Source of the DNA: JBQTII01 sp052387905
Lineage (GTDB): Bacteria > Actinomycetota > Actinomycetes > Sporichthyales > Sporichthyaceae
Length of the DNA stretch: 64,000 nt
Reading direction: 5' to 3'
Assembly: GCA_052387905.1 (NCBI GenBank)
Contig: JBQTIR010000004.1
Coordinates: 25,271-89,270 of the forward strand
Of this stretch, positions 16,519 through 24,442 are shown in pieces. Each line of letters starts with the position of its first letter. Position 1 is the stretch's first letter. A program made the translations under genes and the position numbers. The notes under the pieces were generated by a model that worked only from the letters and a program-made list of their open reading frames with translations, was not told the origin of the DNA and did not search any database.

Positions 16519-17631
16519 ATGAAGACCAAGGCCGCCGTGGTGATCGAACCCGGCAAGCAGATCGAGATCGAGGAGCTGGACCTCGACGGCCCGCAAGACG
16601 GTGAGGTACTGATCCGGTACACCCACGCGGGCCTGTGTCACTCGGACATCCACGTTGCGCACGGTGACTTCCCGGCCCGGCTGCCGATGGTCCTGGGCCA
16701 TGAGGGCGCCGGGATCATCGAAGAGGTCGGGCGCGGCGTCACCCGGGTCAAGGTCGGGGACAAGGTCGTCTGTTCGTTCATCCCCAACTGCGGGACGTGC
16801 CGCTGGTGCGCCACGGGCCGCCAGTCCATCTGCGACATGGGCGCCACCATCCTGGAGGGCTACCTGCCGGGCGAGCGCTTCCCGCTCACCGGGCCGCGTG
16901 GTCAGTACGGCGCGATGTGCATGATCGGCACGTTCAGCCAGTACGGGACGATCCATCAGAATTCCTGCGTCGCGGTCGACGCCGACCTGCCGCTGGACAA
17001 GGCGGTCCTGGTCGGCTGCGGTGTCCCGACCGGGTGGGGCTCGGCGGTCAACACCGCCGATGTCCAGCCGGGCGAGACGATCCTGGTCGTCGGGGTCGGC
17101 GGCATCGGCATCAACGCCGTACAGGGCGCCCGTTATGCCGGCGCCAAGAACGTGATCGCGGTCGACCCGCTGGAGAACAAGCGGGAGAAGGCCCTCGAGC
17201 TCGGCGCCAGCCACGCGGTGGCCACCTCGGAAGAGGCGATGGACCTCGCGATGGCACTCACCGGCGGAGTCGGCGCGGACAAGGCGATCATCACCACCGA
17301 CCTGGTGACGGAGCCTCAGGTGACGACGTCGTTCCACACGGTCAGCAAGGGTGGCACGGTCGTCATCACCGGCCTGAACCGCTTCGAGCTGAACAACATC
17401 GTGCTGCCCTCGGCGATCATGACGTTGTTCCGCAAGACGGTGAAGGGCTCGCTGTTCGGGGACTGCAACCCCACCGTCGACATCCCGAAGATTCTCGGCC
17501 TCTACCAGTCCGGGGACCTCAAGCTGGACGAGATCATCACCCGCACGTACACCCTGGAAGAGGTCAACGAGGGCTACGAGGACCTGCTCGCGGGCAAGAA
17601 CATCCGCGGCGTCATCGTCCACGAGCACTGA
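16519..17631 (+). CDS. NDMA-dependent (nicotinoprotein) alcohol dehydrogenase
   Basis: 370 residues. Zinc-dependent medium-chain dehydrogenase: catalytic Cys40 in GLCHSDIH, GHEGAGIIEEVG, structural zinc cysteines in CGTCRWCATGRQSIC, and the NAD fold VVGVGGIGINAVQGA. The DIHVAHGDFP and LVGCGVPTGWGSAVN features match the actinobacterial NDMA-dependent family, whose tightly bound NAD is re-oxidised by an external acceptor; comparative genomics and genetics tie that family to mycofactocin. It stands 1.9 kb before mftA on the same strand, and its stop overlaps the MoxR-type gene by one base. Alcohol substrate unknown. Confidence 0.9.
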   Translation: MKTKAAVVIEPGKQIEIEELDLDGPQDGEVLIRYTHAGLCHSDIHVAHGDFPARLPMVLGHEGAGIIEEVGRGVTRVKVGDKVVCSFIPNCGTCRWCATGRQSICDMGATILEGYLPGERFPLTGPRGQYGAMCMIGTFSQYGTIHQNSCVAVDADLPLDKAVLVGCGVPTGWGSAVNTADVQPGETILVVGVGGIGINAVQGARYAGAKNVIAVDPLENKREKALELGASHAVATSEEAMDLAMALTGGVGADKAIITTDLVTEPQVTTSFHTVSKGGTVVITGLNRFELNNIVLPSAIMTLFRKTVKGSLFGDCNPTVDIPKILGLYQSGDLKLDEIITRTYTLEEVNEGYEDLLAGKNIRGVIVHEH

Positions 17632-18512
17632 TGGGCTCTGAGCCCACTGCGGTCGTCGGGCGCAGCCGCGAGATCGAACTTCTCGTGGCCGCGCTCGACG
17701 CCGGGGCCCATGTCCTGTTGGAGGGCCCGCCCGGCACCGGCAAGTCGACGCTGCTGCGTTCGGTGGCCGAGGCCGGCAAGTCCGATTTCGTCTTCGTCGA
17801 GGGCAACGCGGAGCTGACCCCGGCGCGCCTGGTCGGCGGTTTTGACCCCTCGCTCGTGCTCGAACGCGGGTACAACCCGGCCACCTTCGTCGACGGTCCG
17901 TTGGCCGAGGCCCTGCGCGCCGGCGCCCTGCTCTACGTCGAGGAGACCAACCGGATCCCGGAGGAGACCCTCAACGTGCTCATCACCGTGATGAGCGAGG
18001 GCGAGTTGCACGTCCCACGCCTGGGGCGCATCCCCGCCGCACCCGGTTTCCGGCTGGTTGCGGCGATGAACCCGTTCGACGCGGTCGGGACCGCCCGGAT
18101 CTCCTCGGCGATCTACGACCGGGTCTGCCGGATCTCGATGGGCTACCAGGTGGCCGAGGACGAGGTCGCGATCGTGGCGCTGCGGGCGCCGGACGCGCCG
18201 GCGGACTGGGTGGTCAAGGTCGTCGACCTGGTGCGGCGTACGCGGCTGCACCCGGAGATCCGGGTCGGGTCCTCGGTACGAGGTGCCATCGACACGGTGC
18301 GATTGGCCGTGGCGCTGGCGGCCCGGCGAGGGGTCGACGTCGAGCACTGGCTCACCGGCCTGGACGCGGCGCTGGTGGCGCTGTCCGGGCGCATCCGGCC
18401 GCTGGAGTCCGCGTCCCGCTCGGCGGAGGAGATCGTGCGCGACCTCTACGAGACCGTGTTCGGACGCGAGCCCGAGGAGTCCCCCGGCGGTGATGCGCCG
18501 GGGGGAGTCTGA
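17631..18512 (+). CDS. MoxR/CbbQ-type AAA+ ATPase
   Basis: 293 residues from ATG 17631, overlapping the dehydrogenase stop by one base; longer readings in this frame run through the dehydrogenase and are artefacts. Walker A is EGPPGTGKST at 31-40. Walker B reads ALLYVEETNRIPEE, with Glu where Asp is usual. Sensor 1 is AAMNPFD and the arginine-finger area is SSAIYDRVC. Such ATPases partner VWA proteins to insert cofactors or remodel enzymes; the next gene encodes a VWA protein. Their place between the nicotinoprotein and mftA suggests maturation of a mycofactocin-linked dehydrogenase. Confidence 0.85.
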   Translation: MGSEPTAVVGRSREIELLVAALDAGAHVLLEGPPGTGKSTLLRSVAEAGKSDFVFVEGNAELTPARLVGGFDPSLVLERGYNPATFVDGPLAEALRAGALLYVEETNRIPEETLNVLITVMSEGELHVPRLGRIPAAPGFRLVAAMNPFDAVGTARISSAIYDRVCRISMGYQVAEDEVAIVALRAPDAPADWVVKVVDLVRRTRLHPEIRVGSSVRGAIDTVRLAVALAARRGVDVEHWLTGLDAALVALSGRIRPLESASRSAEEIVRDLYETVFGREPEESPGGDAPGGV

Positions 18513-18649
18513 GCCCGCCTGGTGCGGGCACTGCTCCTGCGCCGCCGCCGGCGCCTTCCCGGCCGCGCGCACGGCCCGGGGACCGCACGGTCGGACGTAC
18601 CCAGCTGGCCGGCCATGCCCGCTTCACCGAGATCTCCCCGGAGGTCGGG

Positions 18650-19459
18650 GTGCTCGACCCCGACGCTTTCGACGCGGCGCTCGCCGCCGACCCCGACGCC
18701 GCGTTGCGGCTGCTGGTGGACATGGCGCGCGCCACCGACGAGCGGCTGCGCGCCGCGGCCAGGGCCTTGGCCGGACAGGTCGTTCTCGACCGGGCCCGAC
18801 AGGGATTGCCGCGGGCGCGGGGCATCGGGCGGCTGCGTGCGGTGCCGGCCGACCGGGGAGGGGACCTGGATCTGGATGCGAGCCTGCCCGCGGTCGCGGA
18901 GGCCCGTGCCGGGGGTCGCCGCGTCGCGCTCACCGACCTGACCGCGCGCACCTGGGCACGTCCGGAGCTCGCGTTGTGCCTGGTCATCGACGCCTCGGGG
19001 TCCATGGGTGGGGACCGGCTCGCGGCCGCGGCGCTGACGGCGGCGGCTGCCGCGCTGCGCGCGCCCGGGGACTATGCGGTGCTCTCCTTCGCCCGTGAGG
19101 TCACGGTCCACAAGCCGCTCGAGGCCACGAACTCCCCTGAGGCGGTGATCGATGCCGTGCTTGGCCTGCGCGGGCACGGCGTCACCGCCCTGTCCGCCGC
19201 GCTCACGGCCGCCGGAGCCCAGCTGGAGCGCTCGGCGGCGGCCCGCCGCGTCGTGGTCCTGCTCTCGGACTGCCGGGCTACTGACGACGTCGACCCCGTC
19301 CCGGCCGCCGGCGCCCTGCCCGAGCTCGTCATCGTGGCCCCGACCGCGGACTGTGAGCAGGCCGCTGACCTCGCCTGCCGTGCCGGAGCCCGCTGGGCAG
19401 CCATGCGCGGCGCCTCCGACGCCCCCGCCGCGCTCCTCGCCCTGCTCGGTGCGGAATAG
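18650..19459 (+). CDS. VWA-domain protein, MoxR partner
   Basis: 269 residues from GTG 18650. The VWA metal site is DASGSMGG (Asp114, Ser116, Ser118) with later LSDCRATDD. The N-terminal about 100 residues are helical and Ala/Arg-rich. The reading frame stays open back to 18494 with plausible coding (GRTQLAGHARFTEISPEV) but without ATG, GTG or TTG, so the true start may be a rare codon such as CTG 18509 or the GTG given here. Pairs of MoxR ATPase and VWA protein act as metal- or cofactor-dependent chaperones. The gene ends 36 bases before mftA. Confidence 0.8.
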   Translation: MLDPDAFDAALAADPDAALRLLVDMARATDERLRAAARALAGQVVLDRARQGLPRARGIGRLRAVPADRGGDLDLDASLPAVAEARAGGRRVALTDLTARTWARPELALCLVIDASGSMGGDRLAAAALTAAAAALRAPGDYAVLSFAREVTVHKPLEATNSPEAVIDAVLGLRGHGVTALSAALTAAGAQLERSAAARRVVVLLSDCRATDDVDPVPAAGALPELVIVAPTADCEQAADLACRAGARWAAMRGASDAPAALLALLGAE

Positions 19460-19495
19460 AGTGGGCTACGTCTCACCGAGCCCAGGAGGATCGCC

Positions 19496-19606
19496 ATGAT
19501 CGAGCCCACGCCGACCGAGGAAACCGTCGAGATCGCCGTCGACGATGTCGCGCAGGACCTGCTGGTCGAGGACGTCTCGATCGACGGCATGTGCGGCGTC
19601 TACTGA
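19496..19606 (+). CDS. mftA: Mycofactocin precursor peptide MftA
   Basis: 36 residues starting at ATG 19496 with AGGAGG nine bases upstream. The peptide is acidic and ends IDGMCGVY, the signature C-terminus of mycofactocin precursors. In known systems MftC, helped by MftB, oxidatively decarboxylates the terminal Tyr and joins it to the neighbouring Val; MftE then releases the modified Val-Tyr end, and MftD and MftF finish the redox cofactor. All those enzymes follow here. The leader (PTPTEETVEIAVDDVAQDLL) is typical. Confidence 0.97.
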   Translation: MIEPTPTEETVEIAVDDVAQDLLVEDVSIDGMCGVY

Positions 19607-19626
19607 GCACTGAGTCCGACGTTCCG

Positions 19627-19932
19627 GTGTCCGAGCCCGTCGCGTTCGACCGCCCTGTGTTCGACATGGATGGCGCCTGGGACCTGCACCCGCGGGTGGA
19701 GATCCGCCCGGAACGGTTCGGGGCGTTGCTCTACAGCTTCGATACCCGGCGTCTGTCGTTCCTGCGCAGCCCGGAGTTGCTCGCCGTCGTCCAGGGGCTC
19801 GCCGCGGCGCCGTCGGCTGCGGCGGCCTGCGCGGCGGTCGGCCTCGGCGCCGACGACCTTCCCGCCTACCGCGCCGCTCTGGCCAGGCTGGCCGATACCG
19901 ACATGATTACGGCGAGGAGAGTCTTGTCATGA
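19627..19932 (+). CDS. mftB: Mycofactocin peptide chaperone MftB
   Basis: About 101 residues from GTG 19627; an in-frame ATG at 19591 would overlap mftA by 16 bases, and neither start has a clear ribosome site. The protein has the RRE-type winged fold that holds the precursor for the radical SAM enzyme. Conserved features include LHPRVEIRPERFGALLYSFD and LSFLRSPELLAVVQGL. The stop overlaps mftC by 4 bases (ATGA), so the partners should be made together. Confidence 0.93.
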   Translation: MSEPVAFDRPVFDMDGAWDLHPRVEIRPERFGALLYSFDTRRLSFLRSPELLAVVQGLAAAPSAAAACAAVGLGADDLPAYRAALARLADTDMITARRVLS

Positions 19933-21131
19933 CCACCTCACCCCGTCCCCTGATCGAGGAGTTCGCCCTCGGTCTGGAGTCCCCGATCTGCCTGACCTGG
20001 GAGCTCACCTACGCCTGCAACCTGGCGTGCGTGCACTGTCTGTCGAGCTCAGGTCGCCGGGACCCGCGTGAGCTCTCCACCGCCGAGGCCATGGCAGTCA
20101 TCGACGAGATGGAGGCTATGAAGGTCTTCTACGTCAACGTCGGAGGCGGCGAGCCCACGGTCCGCCCGGATTTCTTCGAGCTGCTCGACTATGCGACCGC
20201 GCACAAGGTCGGGGTGAAGTTCTCCACCAACGGGGTGCGGATCAACCCCGCCGCAGCGAGGCGCATTGCGGCGAACGACTACCTGGACGTGCAGATCTCC
20301 CTCGACGGGGCCACGGCGCAGGTCAACGACGCGGTCCGCGGCGCGGGCTCCTACGACATGGCGCTCACGGCCCTGGAGAACCTCGCCGGGGCCGGGTTCC
20401 CCAACGCCAAGATCTCGGTGGTGATGACCCGTCAGAACGTGGGGCAGCTGGACGAGTTCGCGGCCCTCGCCGACCGCTACGGCGCGACGCTTCGCCTGAC
20501 CCGGCTGCGCCCCTCGGGTCGCGGCGCCGACGTCTGGGACGAGATGCACCTGCTCGCAGGCCAGCAGCGTCAGCTCTACGACTGGCTGGTGGAGCGCGGC
20601 GAGGGTGTGCTCACCGGGGACTCGTTCTTCCACCTGGCCGGCTACGGTGAGGCGTTGCCCGGGCTGAACCTCTGCGGGGCCGGGCGGGTCGTCTGCCTGA
20701 TCGACCCGGTCGGGGACGTCTACGCCTGCCCGTTCGCGATCCACCCCGAGTTCCTTGCCGGCAACGTCCGCGACCCCGGGGGCTTCGCTGCCGTGTGGCG
20801 GACCTCGGAGTTGTTCGCCGACCTGCGCAAGCCGCAGACCGGAGGGTCCTGCTCCGGTTGCGGTGCCTACGATTCGTGCCGCGGTGGCTGTATGGCGGCG
20901 AAGTTCTTCACCGGTCTCCCGCTCGATGGCCCGGACCCGGAATGCGTGCGTGGCTTCGGCGAGGCGGCCCTGGCCGCCGCCGACCGCGAGGGTGCGCCGC
21001 GCTCACCCGTCGATCACTCCCGCACGGGGCGGGGGCCCGTTCCGGTCACCATCGGGATGGGCCGACCGGCCGAGTTGCCTGCGCCGGACCGAGCCTGCGA
21101 CGTCAACCCGTTGGCCGGCCTTGTCCGCTGA
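19929..21131 (+). CDS. mftC: Mycofactocin radical SAM maturase MftC
   Basis: 400 residues. The radical SAM cluster motif is CNLACVHC (Cys30, 34, 37), followed by VGGGEPTVRPDF for SAM binding. The C-terminal SPASM region supplies auxiliary-cluster cysteines (NLCGAG, YACPFAI, GSCSGCGAYDSCRGGC). MftC catalyses oxidative decarboxylation of the C-terminal Tyr of MftA and Val-Tyr cross-linking. It overlaps mftB upstream; the last about 45 residues (after RGFGEAALAAADREG) are a low-conservation tail that overlaps the likely mftE start. Confidence 0.96.
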   Translation: MTTSPRPLIEEFALGLESPICLTWELTYACNLACVHCLSSSGRRDPRELSTAEAMAVIDEMEAMKVFYVNVGGGEPTVRPDFFELLDYATAHKVGVKFSTNGVRINPAAARRIAANDYLDVQISLDGATAQVNDAVRGAGSYDMALTALENLAGAGFPNAKISVVMTRQNVGQLDEFAALADRYGATLRLTRLRPSGRGADVWDEMHLLAGQQRQLYDWLVERGEGVLTGDSFFHLAGYGEALPGLNLCGAGRVVCLIDPVGDVYACPFAIHPEFLAGNVRDPGGFAAVWRTSELFADLRKPQTGGSCSGCGAYDSCRGGCMAAKFFTGLPLDGPDPECVRGFGEAALAAADREGAPRSPVDHSRTGRGPVPVTIGMGRPAELPAPDRACDVNPLAGLVR

Positions 21132-22095
21132 TGGCCCGCACGCCCGGTCCTCACCTGAGGGTCGGCCGCGCCCGGGTGATCGGGGTCCGTCTTCGGCAGC
21201 GATTCCGACCCTTACCGATCTGACGTGGCCTCAGGTTGAGGAGCGTGCCGCCGCCGTGCTGGCGATCCCGCTCGGTGCGACGGAGCAGCACGGCCCGCAC
21301 CTGCCGCTCTCGGTGGACACCGACACGGCGCTGACGCTGTGCCGTCGTCTCGCGGCGGTCCGCCCGCACGTGCTCGTCGCGCCCGCCCTGCCCTACGGCG
21401 CCAGCGGCGAGCACGCAGGATTCCCGGGCACGCTCTCGATCGGTCACGAGGCCCTGGAGCACGTCCTGGTCGAACTCGCCCGCTCCGCGGCGCGCACGTT
21501 CCCGCGCGTGCTCTTCGTCAGCGGACACGGCGGCAACGCCCGGGCGGTGCGGGCTGCGGTCGTCCGGCTGGTGGCCGACGGTCTGGACGTCGCGGTGCAC
21601 GAACCCCGCTGGAGCGGTGACCCGCATGCCGGCCGGGTGGAGACCGCGCTGATGCTCGCGCTGGACCCGGCGCGTGTCGACATGGCCGCCGCGGAGGCTG
21701 GGGACACCCGGCCGCTGGCCGAGCTGATGCCAGCGCTGCGCGCCGAGGGAGTTCGTGCGGTCAGCGCGAACGGTGTCCTCGGCGACCCCCGCGGCGCCAC
21801 CGCGGCCGAGGGCGTGGCGCTACTCGATCGCCTCACCGCCGACCTCGTCGCCCAGTTCGACGTCTGGCTGAGCATTCCCGCATCGCTTTCCCCCGCCCCC
21901 GCCCCCGCCCCCACCCCCACCCGCGCCCCCGCCTTCACCTCTGTTGCGTCCGAAGAAGTGGTCGCGATAGCAGCCGATCCTTCGGACGTCGCGTCTGTCG
22001 TGCCCCCCGCCGGCCAGCTCCTCCGAACAGCGTCCGAAGAAGTGGTCGCTATAGCAGCCGATCCTTCGGACGCAACGCAGGGAGCGGTGCGGTGA
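21121..22095 (+). CDS. mftE: Mycofactocin peptidase MftE with extended C-terminus
   Basis: 324 residues if the TTG at 21121 is used; it is the only usual start codon in frame near the domain, and it overlaps mftC by 11 bases. An ATG at 21131 is in another frame and stops after 30 codons. The creatininase-type domain starts LTDLTWPQVEERA and has the metal site GATEQHGPHLPLSVDTD and SGHGGNARAV. MftE cuts the modified dipeptide from MftA. After LLDRLTADLVAQFDVWL, where the family normally ends, come about 70 extra residues: a Pro/Ala run (SPAPAPAPTPTRAP) and two translated 42-bp palindromes, each giving ASEEVVAIAADPSD. Confidence 0.92.
   Translation: MSADGPHARSSPEGRPRPGDRGPSSAAIPTLTDLTWPQVEERAAAVLAIPLGATEQHGPHLPLSVDTDTALTLCRRLAAVRPHVLVAPALPYGASGEHAGFPGTLSIGHEALEHVLVELARSAARTFPRVLFVSGHGGNARAVRAAVVRLVADGLDVAVHEPRWSGDPHAGRVETALMLALDPARVDMAAAEAGDTRPLAELMPALRAEGVRAVSANGVLGDPRGATAAEGVALLDRLTADLVAQFDVWLSIPASLSPAPAPAPTPTRAPAFTSVASEEVVAIAADPSDVASVVPPAGQLLRTASEEVVAIAADPSDATQGAVR
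21947..21988. repeat. 42-bp palindromic element, copy 2 (inside mftE)
   Basis: Opens CGTCCGAAG and closes CTTCGGACG around GTGGTCGCGATAGCAGCC. The outer nine pairs are perfect; the centre is less regular than in the copy at 7775. It is translated as part of ASEEVVAIAADPSD in the C-terminal tail of MftE. It is 84 bases upstream of copy 3, from which it differs at one base. Confidence 0.85.
22031..22072. repeat. 42-bp palindromic element, copy 3 (inside mftE)
   Basis: Same sequence as copy 2 except the core CTATAG instead of CGATAG. It ends 23 bases before the mftE stop and 19 bases before the following dehydrogenase start. It is translated as ASEEVVAIAADPSD. In mRNA the hairpin sits at the mftE/SDR junction and could affect the level of the downstream genes. 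Confidence 0.85.
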
Positions 22096-22898
22096 GCGCA
22101 GGGGTGACGGGCGCAGCGCCGCGGGTGGCGTTGGTCACCGGTGCGGCGCGGGGGATCGGCGCCGCGACGGTGGCGCGGCTGGCGGGCAGCGGTTGGCACG
22201 TGCTGGCAGTCGACGTGGTGAGCGATGACCCGGCGCTCGGCTACGCCTTCGCGCGTCCGGCAGATCTTGAGGCGGTCACCGCGTCGGCGCCAGGTGCGGT
22301 GGCCGCGTTCGTGGCCGACGTGCGTGACCCCGGCGCCCTGTCCGCGGCCGTCGCCGAGACCGAAGTGCGCTGGGGCGGCCTGGACGCCGCGATCGCGTGC
22401 GCCGGTGCGATCGGGGGCGGTAAACCCGCGTGGGCCCTCACCGCGGCAACCGAGGCAGCGGTGCTCGACATCAACCTCGGCGGCACGCTGAACCTAGCCC
22501 GTGCCGCGATTCCGGCGCTGCTGCGTCGCCCGCAACCCCGCAGTGGCCGCTTCGTCGCGGTGGCCTCGGCCGCGGCGACCCGGGGCCTGCCGACCCTCGC
22601 TGCGTACTGCGCGGCCAAGGCCGGCGTCGCCGGATTCGTCCGCGCACTCGCCGTCGAACTCGGCGACTCCGGGGTGACGGCGAACGCGGTCAGCCCCGGC
22701 TCCACCGACACCGCGATGCTGGCCGAGTCCGCGCGGCTCTACGGCCTCGCGAGTGCGGCGGACTTTGCCGCCCAGGCTCCGCAGGGCCGGCTTCTCGCTG
22801 CCGATGAGGTGGCCGCCGTCATCGCCTTCCTCGCCAGCCGCGATTCCAGCGGCATGACCGGCGCGATCGTTCCCGTCGACGCCGGCCTCGCGCTTTAG
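22092..22898 (+). CDS. Mycofactocin-coupled SDR family oxidoreductase
   Basis: 268 residues from GTG 22092, overlapping the mftE stop (GTGA). Short-chain dehydrogenase with cofactor loop VTGAARGIGAAT, CAGAIGG and catalytic YCAAK (Tyr and Lys). After the second strand (VDVV) there is an insertion, DDPALGYAFARPADLEAV, that is characteristic of the mycofactocin-associated SDRs thought to bury NAD as a non-exchangeable group. It is therefore probably a nicotinoprotein that hands electrons to mycofactocin. Substrate unknown. Its position inside the cluster, between mftE and mftF, supports this. Confidence 0.9.
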   Translation: MSAGVTGAAPRVALVTGAARGIGAATVARLAGSGWHVLAVDVVSDDPALGYAFARPADLEAVTASAPGAVAAFVADVRDPGALSAAVAETEVRWGGLDAAIACAGAIGGGKPAWALTAATEAAVLDINLGGTLNLARAAIPALLRRPQPRSGRFVAVASAAATRGLPTLAAYCAAKAGVAGFVRALAVELGDSGVTANAVSPGSTDTAMLAESARLYGLASAADFAAQAPQGRLLAADEVAAVIAFLASRDSSGMTGAIVPVDAGLAL

Positions 22899-22914
22899 CT
22901 GCGGGTGCGCTTCC

Positions 22915-24432
22915 TTGAATGCTCCAACTTCTGCAGGCGAGTCGGGCCTACGCGTCCTCGTGAAAGCCCGGGACACACTCAGAAGTTGGGCAACTTCTGC
23001 GCCCGGACTCCCGGTGGGCTTCGCGATCCGTCTGGATGCGGGCACGCGCCGCGTGGGCGCCGACCTGGTCACCGGCGGTCTGCCCTGGCGGGTGCTGCGG
23101 CTGAACGCCGCCGGGCTCGCGGCATGGCAGGCATTGCTCGACGGCCCGGTCACCTCTGCGGCAACCGGCGCATTGGCCCGGCGCCTCTGTGACGCAGGCC
23201 TGGCCCACCCGGTGCCCCCAGCATGCATGCCGCCGCCGCAGGTGAGCGTCATAGTCCCTGTGCTCGACCGGGCGGCAGAACTCGATCGCGCGCTCACCGC
23301 ACTCGGTCGCGCGCACCCGGTCTTGGTCGTGGATGACGGGTCGTCAGACCCGGCCGCGATCCGCGCGGTGGCCCAACGACACGGCGCCCAGCTCGTGCGC
23401 CGCGAGCGCACCGGCGGACCCGGCGCGGCCCGCAACACCGGCCTCGCCCATGCCGGCACCGAGTTCGTCGCGTTCCTCGACAGCGACACCGAGCCGAGCC
23501 CGGGCTGGATCGAAGCCCTCGCGCCCCACCTCGCCGACCCGGCCCTGGCCGCGATCGCCCCCCGCATCGTCGGCTCCGGCCACAGTGCGCCGGCCCGCTA
23601 CGCCCATAGCCGCGGTGCCCTCGACCTCGGCCCCCACCCGGGCCCCGTTGCGCCCGGCACCGCAATCGCCTATGTCCCGACTGCCGCGTTGCTTGCCCGC
23701 CGCAGCGCCCTGCTCGATGTCGCACAGCACGCCGACATTTTCGACGAGACCCTGCGCTACGGCGAGGACGTCGATCTGATCTGGCGTCTGCACGCCGCGG
23801 GCCATCGGATCCGCTACGAGCCCGCCGTCACCGTCGCCCACCACGAGCCTTCGACCTGGCCCGCCCTGATGCGCCGGCGCTTTCACTACGGCAGTTCCGC
23901 GGCCGACCTCGCCGGCCGCCACCCCGGTGCCATGGCCCCCCTGGTGATCGAGCCGTGGAGCACCGCCGTCGTCGTGGCCGCCCTTGCCTGCCGACCCCGC
24001 ACCGCTGCCCTGCTCGCCGGCGCGGCTGTGCTCGCCGAGAACCGCGCCCGCCGAAGCTCGGGCGCGGCGAGCGGCGCCGCCCCGGCCGTCGCCCGCCGCA
24101 CCCGCACAACCCTGCACGGCCTCGGGACCTATGCCACCCAGTTCGCGGCCCCGGCCCTGCTCGCCGCCACCGTCCACCCCCGCACCCGCGCCGCGGCGGG
24201 AATCCTCGCGCTGGCCCCACCCCTGCTGGATCGCCTCCGGACCTACGACCCCACGGCGCGCACCGGGACCGCGACCTACGTGCTCGGACACCTCGGCGAG
24301 GACCTCGCCTACGGCGCGGGCGTGCTCAGCGGCAGTCTTCGTGCCCGCAGCACAACGGCCCTGCGCCCGGTCTGGAGCCGCCGCACCCTCGGGCCGACGC
24401 GGCCCACGCCGCCCACGCCGCCCACGCCCTAG
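22915..24432 (+). CDS. mftF: Mycofactocin glycosyltransferase MftF
   Basis: Up to 505 residues. Family 2 glycosyltransferase that adds a glucose chain to the cofactor. Seen: an N-terminal region from LPVGFAIRLDAGTRRV onward that matches the family; VSVIVPVLDRAAELDRAL (about residue 108), LVVDDGSSD, PGAARNTGLAH, FLDSDTEPSPGW (DXD) and GEDVDLIWRLHAAGH. The start is doubtful: the TTG at 22915 has no ribosome site and the first 25 codons lie in a 66-bp palindrome; in-frame GTGs at 22960 and 23014 are alternatives, and 23014 fits family alignment best. The C-terminus ends in a PTPPTPPTP run. Confidence 0.9.
   Translation: MNAPTSAGESGLRVLVKARDTLRSWATSAPGLPVGFAIRLDAGTRRVGADLVTGGLPWRVLRLNAAGLAAWQALLDGPVTSAATGALARRLCDAGLAHPVPPACMPPPQVSVIVPVLDRAAELDRALTALGRAHPVLVVDDGSSDPAAIRAVAQRHGAQLVRRERTGGPGAARNTGLAHAGTEFVAFLDSDTEPSPGWIEALAPHLADPALAAIAPRIVGSGHSAPARYAHSRGALDLGPHPGPVAPGTAIAYVPTAALLARRSALLDVAQHADIFDETLRYGEDVDLIWRLHAAGHRIRYEPAVTVAHHEPSTWPALMRRRFHYGSSAADLAGRHPGAMAPLVIEPWSTAVVVAALACRPRTAALLAGAAVLAENRARRSSGAASGAAPAVARRTRTTLHGLGTYATQFAAPALLAATVHPRTRAAAGILALAPPLLDRLRTYDPTARTGTATYVLGHLGEDLAYGAGVLSGSLRARSTTALRPVWSRRTLGPTRPTPPTPPTP
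22924..22989. repeat. 66-bp palindrome at the SDR/mftF junction
   Basis: Perfect 10-bp outer arms CCAACTTCTG (22924-22933) and CAGAAGTTGG (22980-22989), an unpaired stretch, then inner arms CGGGC (22943-22947) and GCCCG (22966-22970), all about one centre. A further caacttctgc follows at once on the right. The element at 40682-40747 has the same length, the same AACTTCTG outer arm and the same two-stem plan. Confidence 0.75.
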
Positions 24433-24442
24433 GCTCGTACCC

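Noticed and set aside
21131..21223. ATG 21131 as the mftE start
   Set aside because: It is in a different frame from the creatininase domain and stops after 30 codons; using it would need a frameshift. The in-frame TTG at 21121 is preferred.
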